From the NCBI GenBank assembly GCA_032622095.1, contig CP136062.1:56461849-56525848 (forward strand): a stretch of 64,000 nucleotides of DNA. Direction: 5' to 3'. Below the pieces are notes generated by a model. That model searched no databases. It was not told the origin of the DNA and saw nothing but the letters and a program-made list of their open reading frames with translations. The position numbers and the translations under genes were made by a program. Below, piece by piece: positions 45,701 to 54,973 of the stretch; positions within the stretch are counted from its first letter, which is position 1; every line of letters starts with the position of its first letter. The DNA comes from Siphonodentalium dalli (Eukaryota; Mollusca; Scaphopoda; Gadilida; Siphonodentaliidae).

Positions 45701-47881
45701 AAGTGTTAACCAGATGTGTGGATTTAAACCAGGGCATTCGTAGAAACGTAAACATATTTGGTAGCGAGATATTTCACCGACGTAGATCACTTGAGTATTC
45801 ACGAAATTTGGCTGTATTACCACTTGTTTTTAGAGTTATCCAACTGCAATTTTGACAGAGACCATCCTTTTTACGGAATATTTCTGGGCCCCAAATAATT
45901 GAAATAATAAATTTCAAAAATCAATATCTGATTACTCTGAGCTTTGATGGGTTGGTTCCTCGATTCGAATCAAAGAAATAGTAATTTAGGAGCGTTAAAT
46001 CGGATTGAGTACCTTTAAGTATGATAACTTAGGTAAATAGGTATTTGGTGTACAAATACTTTTTGTACTAAAATATAGTGTAACTGATTTCGCTTGGGTT
46101 ACAGGTGACATCACCCCAACTACTTAGTATATGGCTACACAAATTACACCCACACCATCCTCCAGCGATGAAAGGTTGTGCGGGATAGCGTCACTAATTT
46201 CACCCTCAGGCACACTATTTCCAGGCTTGGTTATTTTACACACCAGAAAAATTTAGCCTCAAACCCTCAATAAATCTTCAAACTTTCAGCCCAACATTTG
46301 TATAAAATGTATTTTTTATTGTCAAACCCTTTGATAAAAGGAGAGTCCCTGATGGGTAGTAACTTAAATCCAATTTATTCATTTGTAGGGGTGTCTTATA
46401 TGTTAAACAAAAGGCTGTCATCTGCTTATATTATCAGAACATCCCTATAAATAAAGAATTCACTATTCCAATGATATACAAAAGGCTGTCATCTGCTTAT
46501 ATTATCAGAACATCCCTATAAATAAAGAATTCACTACTCCAATGATATACTTTTAGAACAGAATGGGAGAGTCCATTGATGAATGAGTGGGTGAACATAC
46601 CATCCTGGATTCTCGGACAGCACGGATGTGCCACAATTTGTTTTTATTCGATAGGGAGTCTGACTTCTCATGGAAGGCACTTGATACCATCTCCTCGACA
46701 CCATGTGAACCACCCGTAACCAAGGTAACAGGGAGGCTAGCTAGTTGTGTACCTACAGACCTACAAATAAAGATAAATAATTTATCAAACAATATGATTT
46801 TTAAAAAGCCATTAAACTATTAAACATATAAAGGGTCAAGCAGATGCATTTCTATGCAAAATATTCTAACTCAAGAAAAGAGTTACAAGGAACGAGCGAA
46901 TAGCCATAAAATTGCTCTGGTAATAAAATAGGGGCGGCCCTATCTTCTGTGATTAGCTGTTGTACATGGTTATAAACTCATATGCGAAAATTATTAAAAT
47001 TAATAAATGGAAAATTACAGAGAATTAGGCCTACCGCCCAGATGCCTGAAAACTGACCTACGTCGAATCATCAAGTCGATATTTTGAACAGAAAATAAGG
47101 TGAAAAGGCTTAAAATTGAGCCAGAAAACAATCCCACAATTAAGCTGTTAAATGTTCAAGGAACGTGAAGAAAGGACTAATCATGGGCACAGAAGTCTAT
47201 TGACACTTAACTAGCAAAATATTTAACAGGCTAAAAGAATAGAGAAACTCACAAACAGATGTCCTTGATTCGCTGATCTTTGGAAATACCTCCACATACA
47301 TACACGCTAAAATCTGACGGCAGAGATTTCTTAAGACTCGTCACCTGTAATAAAGAGTAATTAGTGAATTTACAACATTTATATCCGAAAATTACGTTAA
47401 ATAATTCATGATATGCGAGAGACGTTAGTAAGAAATGAGTGTGCATTAGCAGACAAGTTTCCTACCTAATCGTCTCTCGCCTCGAGTGAATTATTTAACG
47501 TAATTCTCGGACCCAATTGATTATTGGATCACAGAGAGCTGATATTAGAGAGAAAAGAGAATTATGACTTCTCCCTGATAACAGTCCATTTCTCCCTAAA
47601 ACCCTCAAGAGATATCTCCCAATATGAGTTTTCTAGGATGGTCCCCTGTGGTCCCTGTAACAAATCTCCATTTACGAACATGTTTACGGAGATACCTTAT
47701 ACTACATACAAGCTGGAAGATTCATGTTATTGACACATGTCTATATAAGACAGTTGAAACTCACAGTACAGTTAATTCTGGCTTGGTCAATTTCATTCTG
47801 TGGTGACTCTCGCACTTCGGGGTCAAGGACAGTACTCAAACGTCTCTTCAGCATGGCATGGAAATCATTTCGTTGTGTGTC
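39415..47881 (-). CDS. SLOG/LOG-like Rossmann-domain protein, six exons, 5' end missing
   Basis: Exons on the minus strand are 47881-47765, 47344-47253, 46760-46601, 45566-45422, 44749-44628 and 39747-39415. All five introns have GT-AG ends and the phases (0, 2, 0, 1, 0) match, giving 322 residues to a TGA stop. Rough residue map: 1-39 charged linker; 50-95 a first Rossmann strand (FSVYVCGGIS) and LPVTLVTGGSHGVEEM; 145-172 GRTLFCGGSTKERD and EAFDCCIIIDGD; 185-212 HTLIPIECTEVSVWGGGS; 245-322 a basic, Ser-rich, probably disordered tail. Repeated V-GG and TGG-HGVEE patterns resemble LOG/SLOG nucleotide-binding folds; the usual PGGxGTxxE motif is not intact (DGDSCSLSTAEQ in that position), so catalysis is doubtful. 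An enzyme or a ligand-sensing domain are both possible. Upstream exons must lie beyond 47.9 kb. Gene existence is much more certain than the family. Confidence 0.8.
39880..40240. repeat. Diverged tandem repeat, AACTCCCATCTAGTGGTCA family (3 copies)
   Basis: Repeats of about 150 bp with CTCCCATCTAGTGGTCA, GAAGATC.ATATGA.GTTTG and AAATTCCAAGATGGCTG. Same family as 47935-49050. It lies in the intron before the terminal exon. Confidence 0.7.
40578..40883. mobile_element. TTAA/piggyBac-like MITE, reversed, with deleted hairpins
   Basis: TTAA-CCCTTTACCCAACA and TGTTGGGTAAAGGG-TTAA flank the family tail in reverse orientation; parts of both hairpins are lost. Confidence 0.85.
40884..41479. other. 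Intron sequence, nothing further seen
   Basis: AT-rich intron of the SLOG-like gene. A 76-codon minus-strand frame (40894-41124) has no motif or splice support. Confidence 0.4.
41480..42593. mobile_element. Pogo/Tigger-type DNA transposon, internally deleted
   Basis: TA-CAGTCAAACTTCGTTAAGT at the left and CGAAGTTTAACTG-TA at the right give mariner/pogo-type ends with a TA target duplication. Subterminal repeats of TTAAGTCGAA or AACTCGAA recur at about 41500-41690 and 42515-42560 in both orientations. The transposase is reduced to a C-terminal stretch. It sits antisense within the long intron of the SLOG-like gene. Confidence 0.85.
41853..42137 (+). pseudogene. C-terminal remnant of pogo/Tigger transposase
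   Basis: A 94-codon frame ending TEDDEDEVIECAKPDLTIDD and then AMHSCDIVLRYLMTQAE. The acidic stretch followed by a DxxxALxxxDxVLRYLE-like helix is characteristic of Tigger/CENP-B-like transposase C-termini. The DNA-binding domains and the DDE catalytic core are absent. A second short frame (42134-42367) overlaps its stop by ATGA and is probably the decayed 3' region. Confidence 0.65.
42824..43256. mobile_element. Perfectly paired TTAA MITE (AAAGGTACTC family)
   Basis: Two inverted half-copies (42824-43035 and 43045-43256) join at a GTGGTTATTATTACCAC centre, making a full-length palindrome with TTAA at both ends. Confidence 0.85.
43324..43742. mobile_element. Complete TTAA MITE (AAAGGTACTC family)
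   Basis: TTAAAGATACTCATTCCAAT and ATGCATCTTTAA ends; closest in body to the copy at 3199. Confidence 0.75.
43755..43905. mobile_element. hAT-like palindromic MITE with 8-bp target duplication
   Basis: Ends CAAGCCTTGAAATAG and CTATTTCAAGGCTTG, arms through AGAATGAGGTCCCC and GAGGGTGAATTTGGTGATG. TAGCAGGA directly precedes (43747-43754) and follows (43906-43913) the element: a perfect 8-bp duplication, the length typical of hAT elements. Confidence 0.9.
43925..44050. mobile_element. hAT-like palindromic MITE copy, right end lost
   Basis: CAAGCCTGAGATCAGTGTG then AGAATGAGGTCCCCAGAGGG and its complement; the right terminal CAAGGCTTG is missing. Confidence 0.75.
44267..44373. mobile_element. hAT-like palindromic MITE copy, left end lost
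   Basis: CAGAATGAGGTCCCAAGAGG to its complement, then CCTCAGGCTTG. Together with the previous copy it brackets 44050-44266, so these two may be halves of one interrupted element. Confidence 0.7.
44389..44605. mobile_element. Palindromic MITE, CAGTAATGC family, beside an exon
   Basis: TA-CAGTAATGCTC and GAGCATTACTG-TA; the family C to T change is compensated in both arms. It begins 22 bases into the intron after the exon 44628-44749. Confidence 0.9.
44628..44749 (-). CDS. SLOG-like gene, exon with IPIECT strand and WGGGS loop
   Basis: Acceptor GTTTTTCAG|GTGACT, donor CCAG|GTGAAT. It encodes STAEQFIWNDHTLIPIECT and VSVWGGGSVQEKAFQ. The donor lies 22 bases from the palindromic MITE at 44389-44605. 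Confidence 0.85.
45147..45399. mobile_element. Tandem double hairpin of the hAT-like MITE within one target duplication
   Basis: Outer ends CAAGCCTTGAAATAGTGTG and ACTATTTCAAGGCTTG are flanked by GCTTCACA on both sides (45139-45146 and 45400-45407). Between them are two successive palindromes (45178-45268 and 45280-45371) instead of one. Confidence 0.9.
45422..45566 (-). CDS. SLOG-like gene, exon with FCGGST motif
   Basis: Acceptor TTTTTTTAG|GAAAAA, donor GATG|GTAGGT. It encodes GRTLFCGGSTKERDLIVSEA and FDCCIIID, a second strand-turn-helix and strand. The donor is only 14 bases from the target-site duplication of the hAT-like MITE at 45147-45399. Confidence 0.85.
45805..46018. mobile_element. 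Truncated TTAA MITE (AAAGGTACTC family)
   Basis: Right half only: TTTTAGAGTTATCCAACTG through GGTTCCTCGATTCGAA to ATTGAGTACCTTTAA. Confidence 0.7.
46350..46580. mobile_element. Decayed MITE with 71-bp direct duplication
   Basis: AAAAGGCTGTCATCTGCTTA to CCAATGATATAC is present twice (about 46409-46479 and 46480-46550) with one difference. TCTGCTTATATT, GAACATCCCT and TATACTTTTA relate it to the family at 23113. Confidence 0.65.
46601..46760 (-). CDS. SLOG-like gene, exon with TGGSHGVEE motif
   Basis: Acceptor ATTTGTAG|GTCTGT, donor ATG|GTATGT. It encodes VGTQLASLPVTLVTGG and HGVEEMVSSAFHEK: helix, strand, glycine-rich loop and helix, the typical half of a nucleotide-binding Rossmann fold. 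Confidence 0.85.
46761..47252. other. Intron, nothing further seen
   Basis: Intron of the SLOG-like gene without recognisable elements. Confidence 0.4.
47253..47344 (-). CDS. SLOG-like gene, exon with first beta strand
   Basis: Acceptor TTATTACAG|GTGACG, donor TGTTT|GTGAGT. It encodes SLPSDFSVYVCGGISKDQ, a hydrophobic strand followed by a GG turn, and ends in phase 2. Confidence 0.8.
47384..47511. repeat. 128-bp intronic hairpin
   Basis: TCCGAAAATTACGTTAAATA pairs with TATTTAACGTAATTCTCGGA, and GCGAGAGACG with CGTCTCTCGC. It lies 40 bases upstream of an acceptor in the SLOG-like gene. Confidence 0.75.
47765..47881 (-). CDS. SLOG-like gene, first visible exon
   Basis: Acceptor CTATTTCAG|GACACA, donor ACT|GTGAGT. 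39 codons in phase 0 beginning DTQRNDFHAMLKRRL, a charged helical-looking segment before the Rossmann core. No start codon context: this is an internal exon. Confidence 0.75.
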
Positions 47882-47934
47882 CTGAAATAGTACAATGAAA
47901 GTGTCAATGACACTGTAGCTCAACTAGGTAAGGA

Positions 47935-49060
47935 AATAATCGATGGCTCCAATCTAGAGGACACCCTGAAGATCCATATGAAGTTTGTTGACGATTGGAT
48001 GAGGGATGTGGCCTCTAGGGTGTGCCGAAGGATTTAGTCATGCAAAGAGTAATATCAAAGATGGCCGCGGACAGCAATGTTATTTAAAAAAATTCGGGAA
48101 TAATCGAATGCTCCCATCTAGAGTTCACCCCGAAGTTCCATATGAAGTTTGGTGATGATCGGATGAGGGATGTGGCCTGTAGGGTGTGCCGAAGGATTTA
48201 TTCATGCAAAGAGCAAAATCCGAAATGGCCTCTGGCAGCCATGTTTTTCTACACATTTTGAAAAACAAATTGATGGCTCCCATCTAGAAGGCACCATGAA
48301 GATCTATATAAAGTTTGGTGATGATCAGATGAGGGATGTGGTTTGTAGGGTGTGCCAAAGGATTTAGTTATGCAAAGAGTAAAATCCAAGATGGCTGCCA
48401 ATGGCCATGTTTTGCCATGTATAGGTGATCCTATACATGTCTGCAAAGTTTCAAAACAATTCTCCAATAAATATGGGCTGCGTCGATGTATTCAAATTTG
48501 AAATCCCAAGATGGCTGCTGGCAGCAATGTTTTAAAAAAATTTTGGAAAAAATCGATGGCTCCCATTTAGATGTTACCCCGAAGATCCATATGAAGTTTG
48601 GTGATGATCGGATGAGGGATGTGGCATGTAGGGTGAGACAAAAGATTTAGTCATGCAAAGAGTAAAATCCAAGATGGCTGCCGACGGCCATGTTTTTCAT
48701 AAAAAAAAATCGCTAAAATTTGATAGCTCCCATCTAGAGGTAATCCTAAACATGCCTGTAAATTTTCAAAACATTTCTCCAATAAATTCGCACTGCAGGG
48801 TGAGCCCATGGATTCAAATTTGAAACTCAAAATGGCTGCTGGCGGCCATGTTTTTTAACGAATTTCGAAAAAAATCAAATGGCTCCCATCTAGATGTCAC
48901 CCCAAAGATCCATATGAAATTTGGTGATGATCGGATGAGGGATGCGGCCTTTAGGGTGAGCCAAAGGAAATTGTTGATGGATGGACGGACGGCTCGACGG
49001 ACGGATGATGGACACCAACCCACGGCAATAGCTCAAACTTTCCAAAGTTAAGTTGATATA
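47935..49060. repeat. Tandem repeat, TCGATGGCTCCCATCTAGAGG family (about 7 copies)
   Basis: Units of roughly 130-190 bp share GATGGCTCCCATCTAGA, GAAGATCCATATGAAGTTTG, GTGATGATCGGATGAGGGAT, GTAGGGTGTGCC and AAATCCAAGATGGC. The right end carries GGATGGACGGACGGC. It adjoins the acceptor of the first visible SLOG-like exon. Confidence 0.85.
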
Positions 49061-49139
49061 AAAAGTTCATGAGAGTTCATGTGAACATTATCAAACCAGA
49101 TAACAAAAATAGTTTGTTTCTCAGGGAAAGCCTTATCTC

Positions 49140-49620
49140 CAAACTAAAACCTGCTCCTCAAGCATATTTAAACCCATAGTGAGCCCATCATAGACTGGAG
49201 CAGACGACACTCTGTATGCATGCTTCCATCTATGTGAGGTTCCCTGTGGGTTACATATAAAACTTGCTCCTCAAGCATATTTAAACCCATAGAGAGCCCC
49301 ACATAGACTGGAGCAGACGACTCTGTAGTGCATGCTTCCATCTATGTGAGGTTCCCTGTGGGTTACATATAAAACCTGCTCTTCAAGATTATTTAAACCC
49401 ATAGTGAGCCCCACATAGACTGGAGCAGACGACACTCTGTGGTGCATGCTTCCATCTATGTGAGGTTCCCTGTGGGTTACATATAAAACCTGCTCCTCAA
49501 GCATATTTAAACCCATAGAGAGCCCCACATAGACTGGAGCAGACGACACTCTGTAGTGCATGCTTCCATCTATGTGAGGTTCCCTGTGGGTTACATATAA
49601 AACCTGCTCCTCAAGCATAT
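49140..49620. repeat. 113-bp tandem repeat, about 4.3 copies
   Basis: Unit CTGCTCCTCAAGCATATTTA...GTGGGTTACATATAAAAC with starts at 49151, 49264, 49376, 49490 and 49604. The 127-codon minus-strand frame over it is repeat-derived. Single diverged copies lie inside the elements at 11381 and 34548. Confidence 0.9.
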
Positions 49621-49627
49621 TTATGAT

Positions 49628-49749
49628 CAAGCCTTGAAATAGGGTGTCTGTCATTTAGTGATGCTACCCCGCATAGCGGGCTAGCATCACCAAATTCTCC
49701 CTCTGGGGACCTCATTCTGCAAATGACAGACACCCTATTTCAAGGCTTG
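49628..49749. mobile_element. hAT-like palindromic MITE with 8-bp target duplication
   Basis: CAAGCCTTGAAATAGGGTG and CACCCTATTTCAAGGCTTG ends flanked by TTTATGAT on both sides (49620-49627, 49750-49757). It inserted at the right edge of the 113-bp array. Confidence 0.9.
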
Positions 49750-49837
49750 TTTATGATCTGTAATAAATAAGTAAATACACAAATACTGCACATCCCTATT
49801 CATCTGACATAAGCTGCACCAATGTCTTATTTCTTTA

Positions 49838-50150
49838 GGGGCCTCGGTGGCTCAATCGGTTAGGGGTACCACTCCAAGCCGTTTCGCCCTCCAGCGCTGG
49901 CGATAAGGGTTGAAATCCACATGTTTCCATCGTGGACTTTGTAACTCAAAATCGTTATCTAGTGGAGTTGCCAGTTACTCGCCGATGGCCGGTGGTTTGC
50001 CGCACATGGTTGACAAGTTTATCAGCCATTGAAATCACTGTTAGATTAGTCGCAATGTGCGGATTTCCTCCACCACTAAAACTGGCAATGTCGTGATATG
50101 GCCTTAGTGGCTAAAGTGACAATAAACCCCAATCAATCAATCAATCAATC
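49838..50150 (+). mobile_element. tRNA-derived SINE with (AATC)n tail
   Basis: A box TGGCTCAATCGG at 49848-49859, B box GGTTGAAATCC at 49908-49918, then an unrelated body of about 190 bases (TTGCCAGTTACTCGCCGATG, CACCACTAAAACTGGCAATG, GATATGGCCTTAGTGGCTAA) and a tail AATAAACCCCAATCAATC repeated. Pol III boxes, body and short tandem tail define a SINE mobilised by a LINE. A second copy, split by an insertion, is at 25153/30216. Confidence 0.9.
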
Positions 50151-50609
50151 TTTAAAAATAAATCACAATCTAACAAGTCATTTGTTTTATACCAATTCAT
50201 GTGTATGGTATACAGAGCTGTTAAGTTTCACAGATTGTACATGAGACTCCAGGATAGCCATGGCAATTCCGTAAATACGGACCCCACAATTTCTCCACGA
50301 TTCAGCAAAACCTGGCATTCAAAATCGAAAAAATACGATGTTATTTTATTTTACAAATATTCGTGCTTATGCGGTGAGGGATTTCCTTATTTCCAGTACC
50401 CTAAATACCCACACATTAACATTCACAGAATGTACTGTCGGTAGATTTTGATGTTCCCTCTGATTGAAGACTGATCAGTGGTAAAATGTGACTGAAATTA
50501 ATTTATTTTCACAATCTGGTGAAGCCACACGTATAAAGGGTGTTGTTATAGTATACAATACGTATAATCACAAGTGTGCAGATGTATTGTAAGGCCCCAT
50601 TAATGGAAT
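50151..50609. other. No supported gene
   Basis: An 81-codon plus-strand frame (50199-50444) and a minus-strand frame over the same bases (GVRIYGIAMAILESHVQSVK) both look moderately protein-like; neither is recognised or has splice support. Possibly a dispersed repeat. Confidence 0.3.
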
Positions 50610-50681
50610 CAGTTCTGATTAAAACCATTGTCAGACTCTAGAAGTACTTTTAGAGTCTGAGTATGGTTTTAGTCAGAACTG
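50610..50681. repeat. 72-bp hairpin
   Basis: CAGTTCTGATTAAAACCATT...CAGACTCTA pairs with TAGAGTCTG...ATGGTTTTAGTCAGAACTG around GAAGTACTTT. Confidence 0.75.
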
Positions 50682-50689
50682 GAATGGAA

Positions 50690-50965
50690 TGTCTCCATTT
50701 CGTTTGCGGGTAAAACTGTAAGACAAGTCCATTTTGTAGTTTATTCCGATTTTGTACTTTTGGTTTCGCGCAAACATGTCTGGTTGTAACCTGTGTAACT
50801 CAGGTTCATTTTTACTTATTTTAAACAAAGTTTCTGCTTCTTAAAATTTGTTAATAAATGGTGGAATTTGTCCATTTCTTTTGGGGGTTAAACCATAAGA
50901 TGAGTCCATTCTGTAGTTTATTCCAATTTTGTACTTTCGGTTTCGCACATATCCGGCTGTATACG
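50690..50965. repeat. Direct repeat of about 178 bp spacing
   Basis: TCCATTTCGTTTGCGGGTAA near 50694 and TCCATTTCTTTTGGGGGTTA near 50870, each followed by GTAGTTTATTCC and ATTTTGTACTTT.GGTTTCGC. Confidence 0.65.
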
Positions 50966-51308
50966 GTGGAATTCTGAGTTGTTTTACTTAGTTTATACAA
51001 AGTGTCTGTTTCTTTCTCTTCAATAAATGGTTGAGTGGTCTCTCGATCAACACAGGTGGAATTTGTGTTTTGAACCGAAAATTAAGCGATTGCCCATTGC
51101 AGGTGATATATAGTATAAACCTGTCGGAGAACAGGAAATGCAGTCGCAAATTGGAGGAGGCCCCTCCTGCAAAAATCTCCCAGATTGCTATTTTCAAAAC
51201 TTAACATGTCTGATGGTATATAAGTACCAACCCTGTTGAATACAGTTTGATGCTGGTGATCATTTAGAGACTGAGATTGGATCAAATTATACAGATGAAA
51301 TTTCTGTC
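50966..51308. other. No gene seen
   Basis: Short minus-strand frames (50988-51285) overlap each other and have no motif. Confidence 0.4.
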
Positions 51309-52876
51309 TTAACCCTTTGAACCCTGGCGCCCCACAGTGATCGACACCCTGACCCGGGGCTCCCAGTGGTATGTCCGCTTAAATTAGATAGTTTCTAGTA
51401 GCATGGTGTTGATTATGTTCAAATTGCGACACCGGTCTGAAACTTTACAGGTTTGTCCCCCATGGATCAGCGATCATTATAAGATCGCAAGACTTTGCCT
51501 CGCGGCAACTCCTTGGTAACGGTTGCTAGGCAACTACCCGGAATTGACTGGAAAATGTAAATATAGCTTAAAGCGTCGTAATTCAACCTCAGTGATTGCG
51601 TTTTTTGATGCAGGTACTACCCTAACGTGAAATTTGAGATATACACGACCAGAATAGTGAACCAAATATCCCATTTAAGGGTAGCAACGGTTGCTAAGCA
51701 AATACCACAACTGATCGAATGACATAATTGCACTAACCATTCAGTGGTATGTTTTGCCTTAATTTAGACAGTGTCTAGTCGCATGGTGTTGGTTATGTTG
51801 AAAGGGGACACCTACCTGAAATTGAGCAGGCATGATATATGCATGCACGGACCACTGATCATTGTAAGATCGGGAGACTTTGCCACCCGATCTCGCCTTA
51901 GAAACGGTTACTAGGAAACTACCCGAAATTTGCAGGATAAACGAATTCTAGCTTATAACGTTGTAATTATACATCAGCGAATTGCGTTTCGATGCAACCA
52001 ATATCCTAATGTGAAATTAAGATATACCTGACCATGCGCGAGTAAGTCAACTTGATATGCGATAGACTTTTTGCTGCATGTGGCACAACAGAGACTGATA
52101 TTACAGAGACCAGAAACAACGTAATTTCCCGTAACATATCGTGGCCCCATTGTTCAAGAAAGCTGTCTAGATTGTGTCTACTATACTAACATGTGAAACA
52201 TGCAACAAAATGTCATATATAGCGCCACATTTAACTTAAACGCATTTTTAAAAATGAATTATAGTCTGCGCCCATGCGCATATTTTCCTAGCCATTTCTA
52301 GCGGGCAGCCAATCCATATAGACACCTTTGCCAGCGCTGACTTCAATAGGCCAATTTAAATATATATATTAGTGGGTATGTCGTGTATAAGTACGTTATA
52401 AACCATTTATTTGTCATTCGCTAGTCTGCGCATGCGCGAATAAATCAACTCCATATGCGATAGACCCTTCCCCATATGTAGCAGAACACTGGTTAATATA
52501 CACGAGGGTAATTTAAACTGAAATTGTGTGTCTAAATTACGTCTGTTCTGTACACACACGGGGAACACGAAATTATATGCCGTAAATATAGCGGCATAGT
52601 TCGCTAAAATTATCGTATGTTTTTGTAGATTATATGCTATGCGCATGCGCATATATTTCTACCCGATACTAGCGGTCAACCATTCCATACGCACCATGGG
52701 CGCCGCTGACATATGTGGGGGCAATTTAAATATAAATCAGTGGGTCAGACGCTCGTTATACTATATATAAATTTGCTACCGAATCATGTCGTCGCTGCAC
52801 CGAAATATCGGTGTTACGGGATATAGTCACGGTTCGTTTGCACCTAAATATCGGTGTTACGGGTTCAAAGGGTTAA
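51309..52876. mobile_element. 1.57-kb TTAA-flanked element with CCCTTTGAACCC ends
   Basis: TTAA-CCCTTTGAACCC at the left and GGGTTCAAAGGG-TTAA at the right: a piggyBac-like signature with 12-bp terminal repeats. The inside consists of two internal duplications: CAGTGGTATGT...GCATGGTGTTG.TTATG at 51365 and 51741, and GCGATAGAC.../CGCATATTT...CTAGCGG at 52060-52340 and 52457-52700. No transposase frame is visible. Confidence 0.75.
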
Positions 52877-53209
52877 TGATTAGAGCTCTTTCCATCAATG
52901 TATCACATTATTATAATCAATAAATTTGAAAAATGATCAAGGAAATATGGGTTGATACAAAAATCGGACTTGGCACTGAAAGGGTTAAAACTCATTCAAC
53001 ATAACCTAATTTGATAAGAATCTGATAATGCTTACCGGTATTGGAGTTTCAAACTCATGCAACACATTCGTGGGTAGAAGCTGTTAGCCAAATTTGGTAA
53101 GAATCTGATAACGTTTGTTGGACAAATGGATAGAGAGACAGACTCCTACTGTCTTTCATCAAATCATTGGTCGAGTTTGTTACACAGATATACAAACAAT
53201 CCTGGATAT

Positions 53210-53335
53210 AATGTGTCTGACATATAGGCAGAATTAGGTCTCCAGAGGGTGAATTTAATGATGCTATCCCACACAGCAGGTTCGCATCACCAAATTCAAC
53301 TTCTGGGAACCTCATTTTGCTTAGACCTCAACTTC
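53210..53335. mobile_element. Decayed hAT-like palindromic MITE
   Basis: GTGTCTGACATATAGGCAGA, CTCCAGAGGGTGAATTTAAT and the diverged complement GGGAACCTCATTTTGC; terminal repeats eroded. Confidence 0.65.
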
Positions 53336-53489
53336 TATGTGAGACCTAGGATCAGATTGAAGGTCCCCAGGTGAAGTTGGTGATGTTTACCCATTAGTCA
53401 CCTCAATTATGCATTTTATCTTCTGCAAATTAGGGGATATAGAAACTGAACAGAAGGGAAAAAGTAACTAAAAACAATGTTAAATTGAG

Positions 53490-54668
53490 ACTATAGATGT
53501 AGGGATCTGCGAATCGGGGATTTTGCATCGAATCGAATCTCGATTACGAATCTCCATCCTGATATCGACATCGAATCGAATCTCGAATAGAATCAGGTAG
53601 TGATTGAAATTGTTTACCAGTGTGTATTTCGGTGTCTCATGACAAAAAACTGCAAAATTCACTAGATACTATATAACAATGTTAATCTCCTTAAGCATCC
53701 GTTGGAACTTGTGTTTTTTTGTTGGAAAATCGTGACATGGAAAAGTCACTCTCAGTCTCATGGAGAGTTTGGGATATGTTGCATTGCATTTCTATCTAGC
53801 TGTGTCATGGCGAACATCGCAAGAAGTGACAGTAAGACACTTAAAGACAGTTCAATCAACGTATCGCAAACCCCATGGAATCGAAGTCACTTGTCTACTT
53901 TATTTAATAAAGATAATAAAGATTTGACACAAGTGGACATGGTTACAGCGTTCAGCTATATAATTGTAGTCTGATACCAATGGTAGTTATCTGTTAGAAT
54001 GTTCACCGCACAATAGATCAAACATCTACATCACATATTCACAGTATTTGTCTTTACGGAGGGGGTCCTAGAAAACAGGCACAAATTACAAGTGTTAAAT
54101 GTTATCAACAAGATTCAACGGATCGAAACTTGGTGCAACGCGCTCGATTTCCCGGGAAACAGAAACTGAAAGTAGTAAATTTATAGGAATTCTGCCGGCA
54201 GTGTCGCAGATAACTGGTCGCACACGATGACATCCATTTAAGAACATAATTGACCGATTGTTCTTATGTTTCTCACCGTTTCTGTTCATTCCAATCTATG
54301 TTTTGTCGCTCATAACGACGGCTGACATTGAATTTTATTCATATAATCTGAATTGGATATCTGAAGTTCAAAACATAAGGTATCAATTGAGTTCTGCATC
54401 TAGCGATCACGATTGTAGACAATTTACATAGTGTCCATACATTACAAATATGCAGCGATTGATCACCGTCACAGGTTGCGATCGAAGTCATAATTTGCAT
54501 AATGCACGTCGTTTCTGAACGGCATCCATTCAAAATTACCTACGTTGGCTAACTTGGCAACCTTGTGCTTCAATTTTTGTGAGTTCAGGTCATTTGGTGT
54601 TGATCTTGAATCGGGCGTTCGATATCGACATCGAATCGAATCTCGATTATTCGCAGGTCCCTATATAT
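53490..54668. mobile_element. 1.18-kb inverted-repeat element with TAGGGATCTGCGAATC ends
   Basis: TAGGGATCTGCGAAT near 53500 faces ATTCGCAGGTCCCTA near 54660. Subterminal ATCGAATCGAATCTCGA occurs near 53530, 53572 and 54628. Frames inside (53702-53974 plus; 54095-54289 and 54339-54533 minus) are short; I cannot identify a transposase. The TAGGG-type end is compatible with hAT but no 8-bp duplication is clear. Confidence 0.6.
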
Positions 54669-54973
54669 GGAGCGCATTCCTGGCGTAGTAAATGTTTGTG
54701 AGAATCGTAGTATTTAGAAATAGTTATAAATACAACTATATGCGAAAGAATAGTCAGTCATGAATATCGTTGACTGATAAAAAAACTCGAAGATGATGTC
54801 TCATATATTCCTCTGAGTAAAATGAATCATGGATATATCGCATGTATTCAACACGTCATTGACCTCTGATCTGACGTGATCTGCTCTGCCATTAACCAAT
54901 GAAATCGTACACAGTCTGTGCCAATCTCCAATGAAATGGAGGGAATCCCTTCAGCACAGAACCTAATTTTAAT
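54669..54973. other. No gene seen; left border of the satellite
   Basis: AT-rich unique-looking sequence ending ACCTAATTTTAAT directly before the first satellite unit. The satellite starts abruptly with only two mismatches in the first unit. Confidence 0.5.

Noticed and set aside
49271-49654. 127-codon minus-strand frame with a repeated motif
   Set aside because: It runs through the 113-bp tandem repeat and into the hAT-like MITE; its repetition mirrors the DNA repeat.
50199-50444. 81-codon plus-strand frame as a gene
   Set aside because: No recognised family or splice context, and the opposite strand looks equally protein-like; more likely a dispersed repeat.
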